Positions 1 to 8,676 of a DNA stretch of 32,409 nucleotides are shown piece after piece (position 1 is the stretch's first letter; every line of letters starts with the position of its first letter). Under the pieces are notes generated by a model, which worked only from the letters and a program-made list of their open reading frames with translations, did not search any database and was not told the DNA's origin. Made by a program: the position numbers and the translations under genes. Source of the stretch: Anaeromonas frigoriresistens. GTDB lineage: Bacteria; Bacillota; Clostridia; Tissierellales; SIT17. The DNA is taken from assembly GCF_016820655.1 (NCBI RefSeq), contig NZ_WSFT01000014.1, positions 1 through 32,409 of the forward strand. Direction: 5' to 3'.

Positions 1-62
1 TGTTCCACTATTAATACCTTACCTAAGGCTATGCCCGGAGAAGCACTAGTACCTGTAAACAT
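1..62 (-). CDS. ptsI: PTS enzyme I, N-terminal fragment (cut by window edge)
   Basis: The reverse strand from position 62 reads MFTGTSASPGIALGKVLIVE, the typical N-terminus of phosphoenolpyruvate-protein phosphotransferase (enzyme I), which takes phosphate from PEP and passes it to HPr. Only 20 complete codons are present. It starts 13 bases after the ptsH stop, and its ribosome binding site (AAGGGGG) lies just beyond that stop, so it is almost certainly co-transcribed and translationally close to ptsH. The call rests on a short stretch plus context. Confidence 0.85.
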   Translation of the reverse strand, partial: MFTGTSASPGIALGKVLIVE

Positions 63-75
63 AAGAAATCCCCCT

Positions 76-333
76 TTAGTCAAGTTTGTTTTCTAATATA
101 TTAACAATAGCATCAAGAGCTTCTTTTTCATCAGAGCCCTTTGTTATTATAGTTATTTCAGATCCTTGATCTAAACCAAGGCTTAATAGGTTCATTATTG
201 ATTTTGCATTTACAGTTTTTTCTTCATGCTTAATTTGAATATCTGATTCATACTTTTTAGCTTCACTAACAAGCATTCCTGCCGGTCTTGCATGTAGTCC
301 TGATTCATTAGCTAATTTTATTGTTTTTTCCAT
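76..333 (-). CDS. ptsH: Phosphocarrier protein HPr
   Basis: HPr is the small cytoplasmic carrier that moves phosphate from enzyme I to the sugar-specific EIIA domains. The 85-residue protein has the active-site motif GLHARPA with His14, and the regulatory serine site KSIMNLL with Ser45 (equivalent to Ser46, the target of HPr kinase in Firmicutes that links PTS flux to CcpA catabolite control). Length is normal for the family. It has a clear CTAGGAGG binding site and lies 37 bases downstream of ptsG and directly upstream of ptsI, so the general PTS proteins here are linked to the glucose permease. Confidence 0.97.
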   Translation of the reverse strand: MEKTIKLANESGLHARPAGMLVSEAKKYESDIQIKHEEKTVNAKSIMNLLSLGLDQGSEITIITKGSDEKEALDAIVNILENKLD

Positions 334-370
334 TTTAAAATACCTCCTAGAGTTATATTATTTATAGTTT

Positions 371-2371
371 TTATATATTAATCTTTAATAAATCTTCATT
401 ATTATTTACTTTACCCTCAGTCAATAATTCGAATCCTTTAAAGTCACCGATGTTAGTAATTATTACAGGAGTTATTATTGATTTAGCTTCATTTTGGATT
501 AATTCTAAGTCGAATTCAATAAGTTTATCTCCAACTTTTACAGTGTCACCTTGGGATACAAAGGCTTCAAATCCTCTACCTTCCATATTGACTGTATCAA
601 TACCTATATGAATTAATATTTCTACACCTTCATTAGTAACTATACCTATAGCATGTTTTGTTTTAAATAATTGTGCAATTTTTCCATCTATAGGAGCAGT
701 TACTATTCCAGATGTAGGTTTAATTGCAATACCATCTCCTAAGAATTTTTGAGCGAAGGTTGCATCAGGAACGTCTTCTACTTTAACAAGTTCTCCTGTT
801 AATGGTGATTTGATAATTACCTCATCTTTTTTAGCGATAGGAGCATCACAGGACTTAGTTGTTGTAGGTTCCTTAGATACTGTAGTATCATCTTTTATTT
901 TAACGGAATCTACATCACCCATAGCAATGATATCTTTAATTTCTTCTTTTAATTGGTCAGACTCTGTTCCAAATATTACTTGAACATTTCCTCCTCCTGC
1001 ATCCATTATTCCAGAAGCACCAAGATTCTTAAGTCTTTTTTTATCTACTATAGAAGAATCATGAAGGTTCAATCTTAATCTAGTAATACATGCATCAATA
1101 TTTTCTATATTCTTAGCATCTCCTAAAGCCTTTAATACTTCTGCTGCTTTTTCAGATGCTGAAATTTCTGTAATCTCTCCCTCTTCTTCATCTTCTCTAC
1201 CAGGAGTTTTTAAGTCTAATGCTTTAATTAAATAGTAGAATACTGCGAAGTATAGAGCGAATATAATAGGACCAACTATTGTAAATAGATAAATACTATT
1301 CTGTTGATTAAAGAATCCTACCACATAGTCAATTAATGAAGCTGAGAAGGTATAACCTAAGTGTATATTAAAGAAATTCGTTAATAACCCTGATACAAAG
1401 GCTCCAGCTACATGGAATACATATAATACAGGAGCTACAAATATAAATGCGAACTCTATTGGTTCTGTAATTCCAGTAATGATTGATGTTAAAGCTGCGG
1501 GAACCATTATTCCTGCAATTGCCTTCTTCTTACTTTTATCAGCTCTTAAATACATAGCTAATGTTGCTGCTGGTAGACCAAATAGCATTATTGGGAATTC
1601 TGCAGCCATAAAACGTCCTGCAGTTGGATCTCCTGCGAAGTATCTTGTAGTTTCTCCACGTAATATTTCTCCTGTATCTGTAACAAATTCTCCAAACTCA
1701 TATAAGAATGGAGGATAGTATACATGATGAAGACCTACTGGTATTAATAATCTTTTACCAGCTGCATAAAAAGCTGGACCAAGCTCTGATGCCATTACTG
1801 ATTTACCAAATGAGTTAATAAGATCTTGGATTGGTGGCCATATAAACCCGAATAAAATACCAAGTCCTAATGCAGTGGCCGCTGTTACAATAGGTACTAA
1901 ACGTTTACCAGAGAAGAATCCTAAAACAGGATGTAGCTTTGTTCTAAAGAATCTTTGATAAAGTTTAGCTGACACAAGACCTATAATAATTCCTCCAAAG
2001 ACTCCAGTGTTGATTGCTAGATCCAGGCCTCTTAGTTCACCCATTACATTGATAACATTAGTCATAGTAAAGTAACCCACAACAGCAGCTAATCCAGCTA
2101 CACCAGCTCCTCCTGCAAAACCTATGGCTACACCGATAGCAAATACAACCGGTAGTTGTTCAAATATTGCTAAACCACCACTATAAAGAATATTTCCTAA
2201 TCCATTAAATAATGAATTAGTAATCTCTCCAGATGCAGTTTCTGTAGCATTTTGTAGCATTCTTCCCAATGCAACCAATAATCCAGCTGCTGGAAGTACA
2301 GAAACAGGCATCATTAATGATTTACCTATTTTCTGTAAAATAGAAAACAATTTATTTCTTCCATTACTCAT
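371..2371 (-). CDS. ptsG: Glucose-type PTS permease, EIICBA
   Basis: This membrane permease imports and phosphorylates a hexose. The 666-residue protein has the full C-B-A order. The EIIC membrane domain (about 1-390) contains LLIPVGLHHVYYPPF and ITEPIEF. The EIIB domain (about 405-485) has the phospho-cysteine Cys428 in IDACITRLRL. The EIIA domain (about 520-650) has His588 in EILIHIGIDTV and the assisting His573 in KTKHA. The GLHHVYYPPFLYEF segment resembles glucose PtsG more than N-acetylglucosamine NagE, but the substrate is inferred. An acidic linker (EDEEEGE) joins C and B. The start is supported by AGGAGG upstream. A GlcT-type antiterminator target and terminator precede it, indicating induction by substrate. 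Confidence 0.92.
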   Translation of the reverse strand: MSNGRNKLFSILQKIGKSLMMPVSVLPAAGLLVALGRMLQNATETASGEITNSLFNGLGNILYSGGLAIFEQLPVVFAIGVAIGFAGGAGVAGLAAVVGYFTMTNVINVMGELRGLDLAINTGVFGGIIIGLVSAKLYQRFFRTKLHPVLGFFSGKRLVPIVTAATALGLGILFGFIWPPIQDLINSFGKSVMASELGPAFYAAGKRLLIPVGLHHVYYPPFLYEFGEFVTDTGEILRGETTRYFAGDPTAGRFMAAEFPIMLFGLPAATLAMYLRADKSKKKAIAGIMVPAALTSIITGITEPIEFAFIFVAPVLYVFHVAGAFVSGLLTNFFNIHLGYTFSASLIDYVVGFFNQQNSIYLFTIVGPIIFALYFAVFYYLIKALDLKTPGREDEEEGEITEISASEKAAEVLKALGDAKNIENIDACITRLRLNLHDSSIVDKKRLKNLGASGIMDAGGGNVQVIFGTESDQLKEEIKDIIAMGDVDSVKIKDDTTVSKEPTTTKSCDAPIAKKDEVIIKSPLTGELVKVEDVPDATFAQKFLGDGIAIKPTSGIVTAPIDGKIAQLFKTKHAIGIVTNEGVEILIHIGIDTVNMEGRGFEAFVSQGDTVKVGDKLIEFDLELIQNEAKSIITPVIITNIGDFKGFELLTEGKVNNNEDLLKINI

Positions 2372-2460
2372 AAGTATACCTCCTAATATTTTTTTATTTT
2401 TTATAATACATGAAACTAATAATTATATAATTATTAGTTTTATAGATTCTCATTGGCTAT

Positions 2461-2540
2461 AAAAAAGGCATGAACTAAGGTATATAATAGTTATTTCCAT
2501 AATGGTAAATAACTATTATATAAATCCTTAGCTCATGCCT
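2461..2540 (-). terminator. Leader terminator upstream of ptsG, controlled by antitermination
   Basis: On the minus-strand RNA, GGCATGAGCTAAGG (from 2539) pairs without a break, counting one G-U, with CCTTAGTTCATGCC (to 2467). An inner perfect stem of about 16 base pairs follows, and the hairpin ends in TTTTTT (2466-2461). The 5' arm overlaps the RNA antiterminator target, so the two structures are mutually exclusive, as in GlcT/LicT/SacY-controlled leaders. The hairpin is unusually long (about 30 pairs). Confidence 0.9.
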
Positions 2541-2559
2541 GATCGAATCAGTAACACGC
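2531..2559 (-). promoter_or_regulatory. GlcT-type ribonucleic antiterminator (RAT) target
   Basis: The minus strand contains GTGTTACTGATTCGATCAGG, closely resembling, as I remember it, the RAT of Bacillus subtilis ptsG. It folds as CTGAT-TCG-ATCAG with flanking imperfect pairing. Its 3' part shares bases with the 5' arm of the terminator at 2461-2540. Binding of dephosphorylated GlcT should stabilise this element and allow read-through into ptsG. The adjacent glcT gene supports the assignment. Confidence 0.88.
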
Positions 2560-2662
2560 TATTAGATTTATGAATTCTTTAGTTTATTCGATAGCTTATA
2601 ATTCTGATGATTCTTTGAAAAAATAAAGAATGAAGAATTATATAGCTCCTGGATAACACGAC

Positions 2663-3520
2663 TTAGCGTTCAGAAGGTGAAGATTCTTCTGAACTGAGTC
2701 TTAATTTATATAAATGTAGAGCAATGAATCCTATTTCATCTTCAGGAACTTTGATTTTTAAGTCATTTTCAATAATCTTTGATATATCATATGCTACTTT
2801 AAATTCATAGGATAAGTCATTTTTTAATTGATTTAAGAAAACATTTGTTACAGTCTTATTTCTTTTGATTCTATCTAATACACCTCTGATATGACTAACA
2901 AATCTAACGTAGTTAAAAGAATTTTTATCTAAGTTTATTTCTAATTTTCTTTGAATAAATTGAATTATTTTGCTTATAATCTTAGAATTTTTAAAGGCAT
3001 CATTTTTTGTTTTATCATTAGTAGCTCCATATATGTGAAAAGTTATAAAACCAACTTCAGCTTCTGGTATATCTATATTTAAATTATTTCTAAGTATTTT
3101 TACGGACCTTTGAGCTAGCCCGAATTCTTTAGGGTAAAGAAGCTTAGTTTCTGATAGGAAAGGATTAACTATTTCAATACCTTCCTTTAAGCGCTTAATA
3201 GCAAAATTTATATGGTCGATTAATCCTAAGTGAAAATGAGGGTTTAAATTCTCGTCAATCTCTTCTGAAACCATTTTCACAATATCTTGAGTTAACTCAA
3301 TTATTTGAGGATCTACTTTTGATAACAAATCTTTATATTCTCCAGAATTTATACCCTCTAGAGAGACAAAAGTATTTTCAATATCTTTAAGATTACTTAT
3401 AAATTGTCCTTTTTTCTTACCAAATCCGATTCCTTTACCAACAAGAATAAAATCTTTATTCTGTTTTGTAACTAGTACAACGTTGTTACTTAGAATTTTT
3501 GTTATTAGATATTCTTCCAT
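2663..3520 (-). CDS. glcT: PTS-regulated transcriptional antiterminator, GlcT-like
   Basis: This BglG/SacY-family antiterminator binds nascent leader RNA and prevents termination. From the ATG at 3520 it has 285 residues: an N-terminal RNA-binding domain (about 1-57, with KGIGFGKKKG), PRD1 (about 65-170, His103 and His162) and PRD2 (about 175-280, His210 and His269). The PRD histidines are the usual sites phosphorylated by HPr or EIIB. The start at 3520 is chosen because GGAGGG lies at good spacing; an upstream in-frame start would be nine codons longer without that support. It lies directly upstream of the RAT element and ptsG, its likely target. A strong promoter lies at 3565-3593. Confidence 0.93.
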   Translation of the reverse strand: MEEYLITKILSNNVVLVTKQNKDFILVGKGIGFGKKKGQFISNLKDIENTFVSLEGINSGEYKDLLSKVDPQIIELTQDIVKMVSEEIDENLNPHFHLGLIDHINFAIKRLKEGIEIVNPFLSETKLLYPKEFGLAQRSVKILRNNLNIDIPEAEVGFITFHIYGATNDKTKNDAFKNSKIISKIIQFIQRKLEINLDKNSFNYVRFVSHIRGVLDRIKRNKTVTNVFLNQLKNDLSYEFKVAYDISKIIENDLKIKVPEDEIGFIALHLYKLRLSSEESSPSER

Positions 3521-3564
3521 TAAAACCCTCCGGGAAAATGTTATCACAACGTAGTCTATTTTTG

Positions 3565-3593
3565 ATTTTAATAAAAAACAGCTCAGTTGTCAA
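3565..3593 (-). promoter_or_regulatory. Sigma-A-type promoter of glcT
   Basis: On the minus strand TTGACA (3593-3588) is followed after exactly 17 bases by TAAAAT (3570-3565), 45 bases upstream of the glcT start codon. It lies between the pbpA stop and glcT, so it would drive glcT and, by read-through, the PTS genes. Confidence 0.75.
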
Positions 3594-3607
3594 ATGGTAA
3601 AAATTAA

Positions 3608-5038
3608 TTACTTATATTTATTTAATGCTTCTATCATAATATTTCTTGCAAGTGGTGCTGCATTACTACCTCCAGTACCACCACTATTTTCTAATAATAC
3701 AGCTATAGCAATTCTAGGATTATCTGCAGGTGCGAAGGCTACAAACCAAGCATGATCCTCTCCTGGATTTTGTGCTGTACCTGTTTTTCCTGCTACCTTT
3801 ATACCTTTAATTTGTGCATTTGTTCCAGTCCCACTATTTACTACTTCAGTCATCATCTCAGTAATATTATTTGCTATTTCTGGGGTAGTAACTGTAGACA
3901 ATACTTTAGGTTCTGATTTTTTTAATACAGTACCATTAGTATTAATTACTTTTTGTACTAGATTAGGAGTCATCATTCTACCATTATTTGCTATAGCAGA
4001 AGTCATTAGGGCCATGTTAAGAGGAGTTACCAATAATTCTCCTTGACCAATACCCGTAGCCCCTAACTCAGCTTTATCCATTCCATCAGTGGGGAATTTA
4101 GATTGTTTTGTGTTAATATCAAAAGGAATATTTGTATTAAACATAAATTTTTGAGAAATATCCTTAAGTCCTTCTTCTCCTAATTGAGCTCCAATTTGAC
4201 CAAAGGATATATTACAAGATTCTTGTAATGCTTCGGACAAATCAACTTCACCATGAGCACGATGATCTGTTAATGGATAACCACCAATATTAATTTTTCC
4301 TTCACAATTGAACTTAGTTGTTACTCCTGGTGTCTCTAATGCACCAGTAGTAGTTATTAATTTGTATATAGACCCAGGAGTGTATAAACCTTCTGTAGAT
4401 CTATTTATTAATGGTTTATTTTCAGAAGTAGATATATTTTCCCAACTATCCCTTAGATTATTAGGATTAAAATCAGGGGAGTTTACCATAGTAAGGATAT
4501 CCCCAGTTTGGGGATTTATAGCTACTACAGATCCTTTTTTATTACCTAATTGCTTTCTTGAGTACTTCTGTAAATCATGATCAATAGTAAGAATTAAACT
4601 ATTGCCTTCAGATTCTTTTTTTATAGGAATCTTATCTTCATTGACCTTAAAGGCATCTAGAATTTCAAAGAATACATTTCTAACGTCATCGATAATATTA
4701 CTTTGAGTTAAAGTAGAATTAAAGGATTTTTCTAAACCTGATGTTCCATACCTTTCATCATAATATCCTATAATATGACTATATAAATTATCATACTCAT
4801 AATGTCGGATTTGCTTTTGATCATCTGCTTTAGTACTGTAGGATAAAACAGTTTCATTCCGATCATATATTGATCCTCTGAGAACATATTCATTGCCTAA
4901 TGGTCTTTTATTATAACTACTAGTCTTTACTTTTTCTGCTTGGAAAATTTGGAAATATGTCAAATATACTATTAGAGAAATAAACATTATACTTAATAAA
5001 AAAAGTACTCTAATTATCCTCTTCTGTTCCGTGTTCAT
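3608..5038 (-). CDS. pbpA: Penicillin-binding transpeptidase (class B, PbpA/PBP2-like)
   Basis: This membrane-anchored D,D-transpeptidase cross-links peptidoglycan stem peptides. The 476-residue protein has one N-terminal membrane segment (about 8-30), a class B pedestal region, and the three catalytic motifs: S223-I-Y-K226 in TPGSIYK, S274-C-N276, and K418-T-G in GKTGTAQ. The start at 5038 is chosen because it has AGGAGG at good spacing. It overlaps the end of the rodA-like gene by 29 bases, which suggests translational coupling. SEDS glycosyltransferases (RodA/FtsW) work in pairs with class B PBPs, so these two proteins probably form one synthase. Confidence 0.93.
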   Translation of the reverse strand: MNTEQKRIIRVLFLLSIMFISLIVYLTYFQIFQAEKVKTSSYNKRPLGNEYVLRGSIYDRNETVLSYSTKADDQKQIRHYEYDNLYSHIIGYYDERYGTSGLEKSFNSTLTQSNIIDDVRNVFFEILDAFKVNEDKIPIKKESEGNSLILTIDHDLQKYSRKQLGNKKGSVVAINPQTGDILTMVNSPDFNPNNLRDSWENISTSENKPLINRSTEGLYTPGSIYKLITTTGALETPGVTTKFNCEGKINIGGYPLTDHRAHGEVDLSEALQESCNISFGQIGAQLGEEGLKDISQKFMFNTNIPFDINTKQSKFPTDGMDKAELGATGIGQGELLVTPLNMALMTSAIANNGRMMTPNLVQKVINTNGTVLKKSEPKVLSTVTTPEIANNITEMMTEVVNSGTGTNAQIKGIKVAGKTGTAQNPGEDHAWFVAFAPADNPRIAIAVLLENSGGTGGSNAAPLARNIMIEALNKYK

Positions 5039-6257
5039 AATCTTCCTCCTGTTCAACATAGATATATTCTGAGGCAACCTGTAGGACTCCTAAAGATGCA
5101 AAACTCATAATTAATGAACTACCTCCATAACTTAAGAAGGGGAGAGTGACTCCGGTAAGAGGAATAAGTTTAGTAACTCCACCTAAGATTATAAAGGCTT
5201 GGAACCCAAGTGTAGCTGTTATTCCAAGGGCAACTATTCTAAAGAATTGATTTCGTTGTTCTAATGCAATTTTAATTCCTCTATAGATTAATATTAGAAA
5301 CAACATAATAACGGCGATTCCAGTAAGAACACCCATTTCTTCACATATGGCTGAAAAGATAAAGTCAGTTTGTACTTCTGGAATAAAAGTAGGGTATCCA
5401 TTACCAATACCTGAACCTAAAAATCCCCCTTCAGCTATTGCAAAAAGAGATTGGGTTATTTGATATCCCTTTCCAGAGATATCTTCCCAAGGGTTTAACC
5501 AAGTTTCAACTCTTACTTGAACATGGCTAAAAGCAAAATATCCTAACATAGCCATTAATGAAGCTGAGAATAGGTTTAATAATATAAACTTCCTATCATT
5601 TTCATAAACATAAAATATGACTAAAAACACCATATAAAATAACATTGCAGAACCTAAGTCTCTTTGTATGAATAGGAAACCAATATGAGCATAAACAATT
5701 ACTGATAAAATGTATTTATTTTCGAATTTATCTCTGTTTACAAAATATGAGGCTAGAAAAAATACAAAAAGAATTTTTATTATCTCTGACGGTTGAAAAC
5801 TATAGCCAGATATTTTAATCCAGTTAGTAGATCCATTAATTGTTTTACCAAATATCAAAGTTGATAAGAATAATAAAAAGGAGAGACCTATATATAATCC
5901 CATACCTTTTTCCCATAGAGTTATTCTTTTTACGATAAAATAAGTAGCATAAAAAGTAATGATACCAACCATATACCATATAACTTGTTTAAATCCTAAT
6001 TCAGGGTTGATACGGTAAATCATCAATATCCCTAAACTCATCATCATACTTACAATAAGTAGTAAATAATGGTCCCCAGATGAAACTTTAAGGAGTAGTA
6101 AATTAGATATATATATTATTAATGGAAGTCCCACAGCAACTCCTATAGATAATCTATCAAAGCTTTTATTATAAAGGATAACTAATGATAGACTTAATAG
6201 ATTTAATAAAAACAAGAGGTTTTGAGGGACTTTAAAGCTAAATAAACGTTTAAACAT
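5010..6257 (-). CDS. rodA: SEDS peptidoglycan glycosyltransferase (RodA/FtsW family)
   Basis: This polytopic membrane protein polymerises lipid II into glycan strands. The 415-residue product has about ten hydrophobic segments and family motifs: GSTNWIKISGYSFQPSE in the first half, PEVQTDFIFSAICEEMG in the large extracellular loop region, and LPFLSYGGSS near the C-terminus. The start at 6257 follows GAGGTG at suitable spacing and lies 13 bases after the FHA gene stop. RodA and FtsW cannot be separated reliably by eye; pairing with a PbpA-like class B PBP and an FHA protein recalls the rodA-pbpA arrangement of Actinobacteria. Confidence 0.92.
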   Translation of the reverse strand: MFKRLFSFKVPQNLLFLLNLLSLSLVILYNKSFDRLSIGVAVGLPLIIYISNLLLLKVSSGDHYLLLIVSMMMSLGILMIYRINPELGFKQVIWYMVGIITFYATYFIVKRITLWEKGMGLYIGLSFLLFLSTLIFGKTINGSTNWIKISGYSFQPSEIIKILFVFFLASYFVNRDKFENKYILSVIVYAHIGFLFIQRDLGSAMLFYMVFLVIFYVYENDRKFILLNLFSASLMAMLGYFAFSHVQVRVETWLNPWEDISGKGYQITQSLFAIAEGGFLGSGIGNGYPTFIPEVQTDFIFSAICEEMGVLTGIAVIMLFLILIYRGIKIALEQRNQFFRIVALGITATLGFQAFIILGGVTKLIPLTGVTLPFLSYGGSSLIMSFASLGVLQVASEYIYVEQEEDYEHGTEEDN

Positions 6258-6270
6258 AATAAACACCTCT

Positions 6271-6714
6271 TTATTGTTCAATTACAAATAAGAAATTAAC
6301 TCGTCCTACTTGTATGGTATCTCCATTCATTAATTTTACTGCGTTAGTTATCTGTTCGCCATTTACATATGTACCATTAGCACTACTTAAATCTTCTAAA
6401 TAATATTCATCTCTATTTTTAATTATTTGAGCATGTTGTTTAGAAATATAAGGATCTTTAATAATAATTTTGTTATTTCTTGATCTTCCTATAGATACAT
6501 CTGAAACTAGAGAATAAAACTCATCCACTTTAAAGGGGAGAGAGTCCTTTCTATTTATCAGTTTTAAGTAAGTATCTCCTCGCACTTCTTTATTCTTTAT
6601 TCCTTTTATATCTAGAAAAATTAATCGTATTATTCCAAACATAAATAGATAGATTAAAAGAATAAATATATATCTGAATATAGAAGACAATCCAGACCAA
6701 ATAATGTCAAACAT
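6271..6714 (-). CDS. Membrane-anchored FHA-domain protein
   Basis: FHA domains bind phosphothreonine peptides. This 147-residue protein has one hydrophobic N-terminal segment (about 10-35), a basic linker, and a C-terminal FHA domain (about 70-147) with the conserved residues G76-R77-S78, N81, S91-x2-H94 and N113-G114-T115. It is the first gene of the FHA-rodA-pbpA operon. By analogy with the Actinobacterial FhaA/FhaB proteins beside rodA-pbpA, it may tie wall synthesis to Ser/Thr kinase signalling. No kinase or phosphatase gene is visible here, so its partner is unknown. Confidence 0.9.
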   Translation of the reverse strand: MFDIIWSGLSSIFRYIFILLIYLFMFGIIRLIFLDIKGIKNKEVRGDTYLKLINRKDSLPFKVDEFYSLVSDVSIGRSRNNKIIIKDPYISKQHAQIIKNRDEYYLEDLSSANGTYVNGEQITNAVKLMNGDTIQVGRVNFLFVIEQ

Positions 6715-6820
6715 TTAATCACCTGCTTTTTAATAATCTTTTTATTATTTTATCATATTATCTCTAGAACTTATATGATTCTCATTAACATATTTACTAA
6801 TTATACCCTCATTGAAGGAA

Positions 6821-6876
6821 TATATATCAAAAAAAAATCCAATACCTAGGTATTGAACTTTTTTTTGATATATATT
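6821..6876. terminator. Near-perfect palindromic terminator
   Basis: A palindrome of about 54 bases with core CAATACCTAGGTATTG is flanked by an A-run and a T-run and by TATATATC/GATATATA ends. Two mismatches break the symmetry. It lies just past the stop of the minus-strand antiporter gene, for which it should terminate transcription. Its A- and T-runs would allow activity in both directions. Confidence 0.75.
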
Positions 6877-6881
6877 CTAAT

Positions 6882-8498
6882 TTACTCTTCTACTTTTTTA
6901 CCATAGAATCTAATTGCTAAGTACGCTAATATAAGGCCAGCGATTAAGGATATTGCAGGATTTATACCTAGTATAGCAGCAGGTAGGTATCCTACAATGA
7001 GTGCAATTACTGCAACCGTTAAAGAATAAGGTATTTGGGTCTTAACATGATCAATATGATCAGAGGCAGAGGCCATAGAACTCATTATAGTAGTATCAGA
7101 AATAGGTGAGCAGTGGTCTCCGAAAACAGCACCAGTAAAGACAGCACCTATAGTAGCGTATAAGATAACACCGGTATCTCCACCACTAAGGCTATATACT
7201 AAAGGAACAGCTATAGGCATAAGTATTGCTGTAGTACCCCATGAAGTACCTGTGGAGAAAGCTATTAAACAACCTAAAATAAATACTGCCATTGGTAATA
7301 TTGAAGCAGAAATTTTTCCATCTAATATTCCTACAAGATAATGAGCAGTTCCTAAGTCTTTACATATACTACCGATTCCCCAAGCCAGTACAAGTACCAT
7401 TATAGCTATAACAAGGGATTTTGCACCATCTACCCAAGCATCTATAGTTTCTTTAAAAGTTAAAATCTTTTGAGATAAAACTAGTATCATTGCAACAAGG
7501 CTGCCTAGGAAAGAAGCCCACATCATAGCTACTGCTGCATTGGCATTACCTATGACATCTCGAATAACTGTAAAGGCTAGAGGATTAGCTTTAAGTTTAG
7601 AAATAAGCTCAGCATCTTCTCCAGCTAAAACAGCGCCTCGGCCATTGATGTATAAACCTAAAATAACCATAACAACTACAGTAAGAACAGGAATAATAGC
7701 ATTTAATGCTCTTAAAGGTATATCTTCTTTTATTTCCATATCAGTAAGTTCTTTAGATGCAAGAGGAATGGAACCATCTGCTACTAATTTTCCTTCTTTT
7801 CTAGCTCGTCTTTCAGCTTTAAGCATAGGGCCATAGTCTCTGCCAGTTAGAGCTATCATTAAAACAAAACCAAGCATAATAATGCTATAGAATCTGAAAG
7901 GAACAGATTGAATAAATGCAGAATATATATTCACCTCTACATTGATAGATGCAAAGGCATCTCTTAATAGACCCATTTCGTAGGCTATCCAAGTAGATAT
8001 CAGTGCCATACTAGCCACAGGGGCAGCAGTAGCATCAGTAAGAAATGCAAGTTTTTCTCTAGATATTTTATGTTTATCAGTTAAAGGTCTCATAGTGTTT
8101 CCTACTAAAAGGGTATTTGAATAATCATCAAAAAATATTAAAAGTCCCATAGCCCAAGTTGAGGCCATAGCACTTTGGGCATTTCTAGCTTTTTTGCCTA
8201 ACCATTCAGCAATAGCCTTTGATCCTCCTGATTTGGCAACAATGCCGATCATTCCTCCTAAAGCAAGGTCAAACACTATAATTCCAGCATTCCATTCGCT
8301 GGCTACAGAGCCTGCTATATATTTCTCTATAGTTTTAGCAAAACCCATAAAAATATTACCCTTGTAAATGATTGTAGCACCTACAAAAATGGCTGCAAAT
8401 AAAGATGGTAAAACTTGTTTTGTCTTAAAAGCTAGTAGTATTGCAACTAGGGGTGGAATTAATGATAAAATTCCATAATGTTCAATTACATTTTCCAT
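6882..8498 (-). CDS. NhaC-family Na+/H+ antiporter-like transporter
   Basis: The 538-residue product is an integral membrane protein with about 11-12 hydrophobic segments. Segments such as FFDDYSNTLLVGNTMRPLTD, DATAAPVASMALISTW and GDHCSPISDTTIMSS are characteristic of the Na_H_antiporter (NhaC-type) family, whose members exchange Na+ for H+ or carry amino and organic acids. The actual substrate cannot be read from the sequence. The start at 8498 is preferred over an ATG six bases upstream because the AGGAGG site would be only one base from the latter. It stands alone, with a palindromic terminator behind it. Confidence 0.85.
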   Translation of the reverse strand: MENVIEHYGILSLIPPLVAILLAFKTKQVLPSLFAAIFVGATIIYKGNIFMGFAKTIEKYIAGSVASEWNAGIIVFDLALGGMIGIVAKSGGSKAIAEWLGKKARNAQSAMASTWAMGLLIFFDDYSNTLLVGNTMRPLTDKHKISREKLAFLTDATAAPVASMALISTWIAYEMGLLRDAFASINVEVNIYSAFIQSVPFRFYSIIMLGFVLMIALTGRDYGPMLKAERRARKEGKLVADGSIPLASKELTDMEIKEDIPLRALNAIIPVLTVVVMVILGLYINGRGAVLAGEDAELISKLKANPLAFTVIRDVIGNANAAVAMMWASFLGSLVAMILVLSQKILTFKETIDAWVDGAKSLVIAIMVLVLAWGIGSICKDLGTAHYLVGILDGKISASILPMAVFILGCLIAFSTGTSWGTTAILMPIAVPLVYSLSGGDTGVILYATIGAVFTGAVFGDHCSPISDTTIMSSMASASDHIDHVKTQIPYSLTVAVIALIVGYLPAAILGINPAISLIAGLILAYLAIRFYGKKVEE

Positions 8499-8676
8499 AT
8501 ACATACCTCCTTTGTATAAATATATGGGCTAGTACACAAAAAAATTCCAACAAAATAAGGTTAATCTTACATAATGAAATTTATATCAATATTAAAATTC
8601 TATGACATTAATTTTTTAGAAAGGAAAATATATATTATTATAGAAGTTATATTATTATAATGTTAGGAGGGAATAG

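Noticed and set aside
1479..1718. Open frame opposite ptsG (and similar opposite-strand frames in pbpA, the antiporter, the serine hydrolase, murI, DUF2785 and hcp)
   Set aside because: They have no ribosome binding site or recognisable protein features and lie wholly opposite well-supported genes.
2651..2662. GTCGTGTTATCC just after glcT, similar to the start of the RAT element
   Set aside because: The likeness is limited to about eight bases and lacks the hairpin, so I do not call a second RAT.
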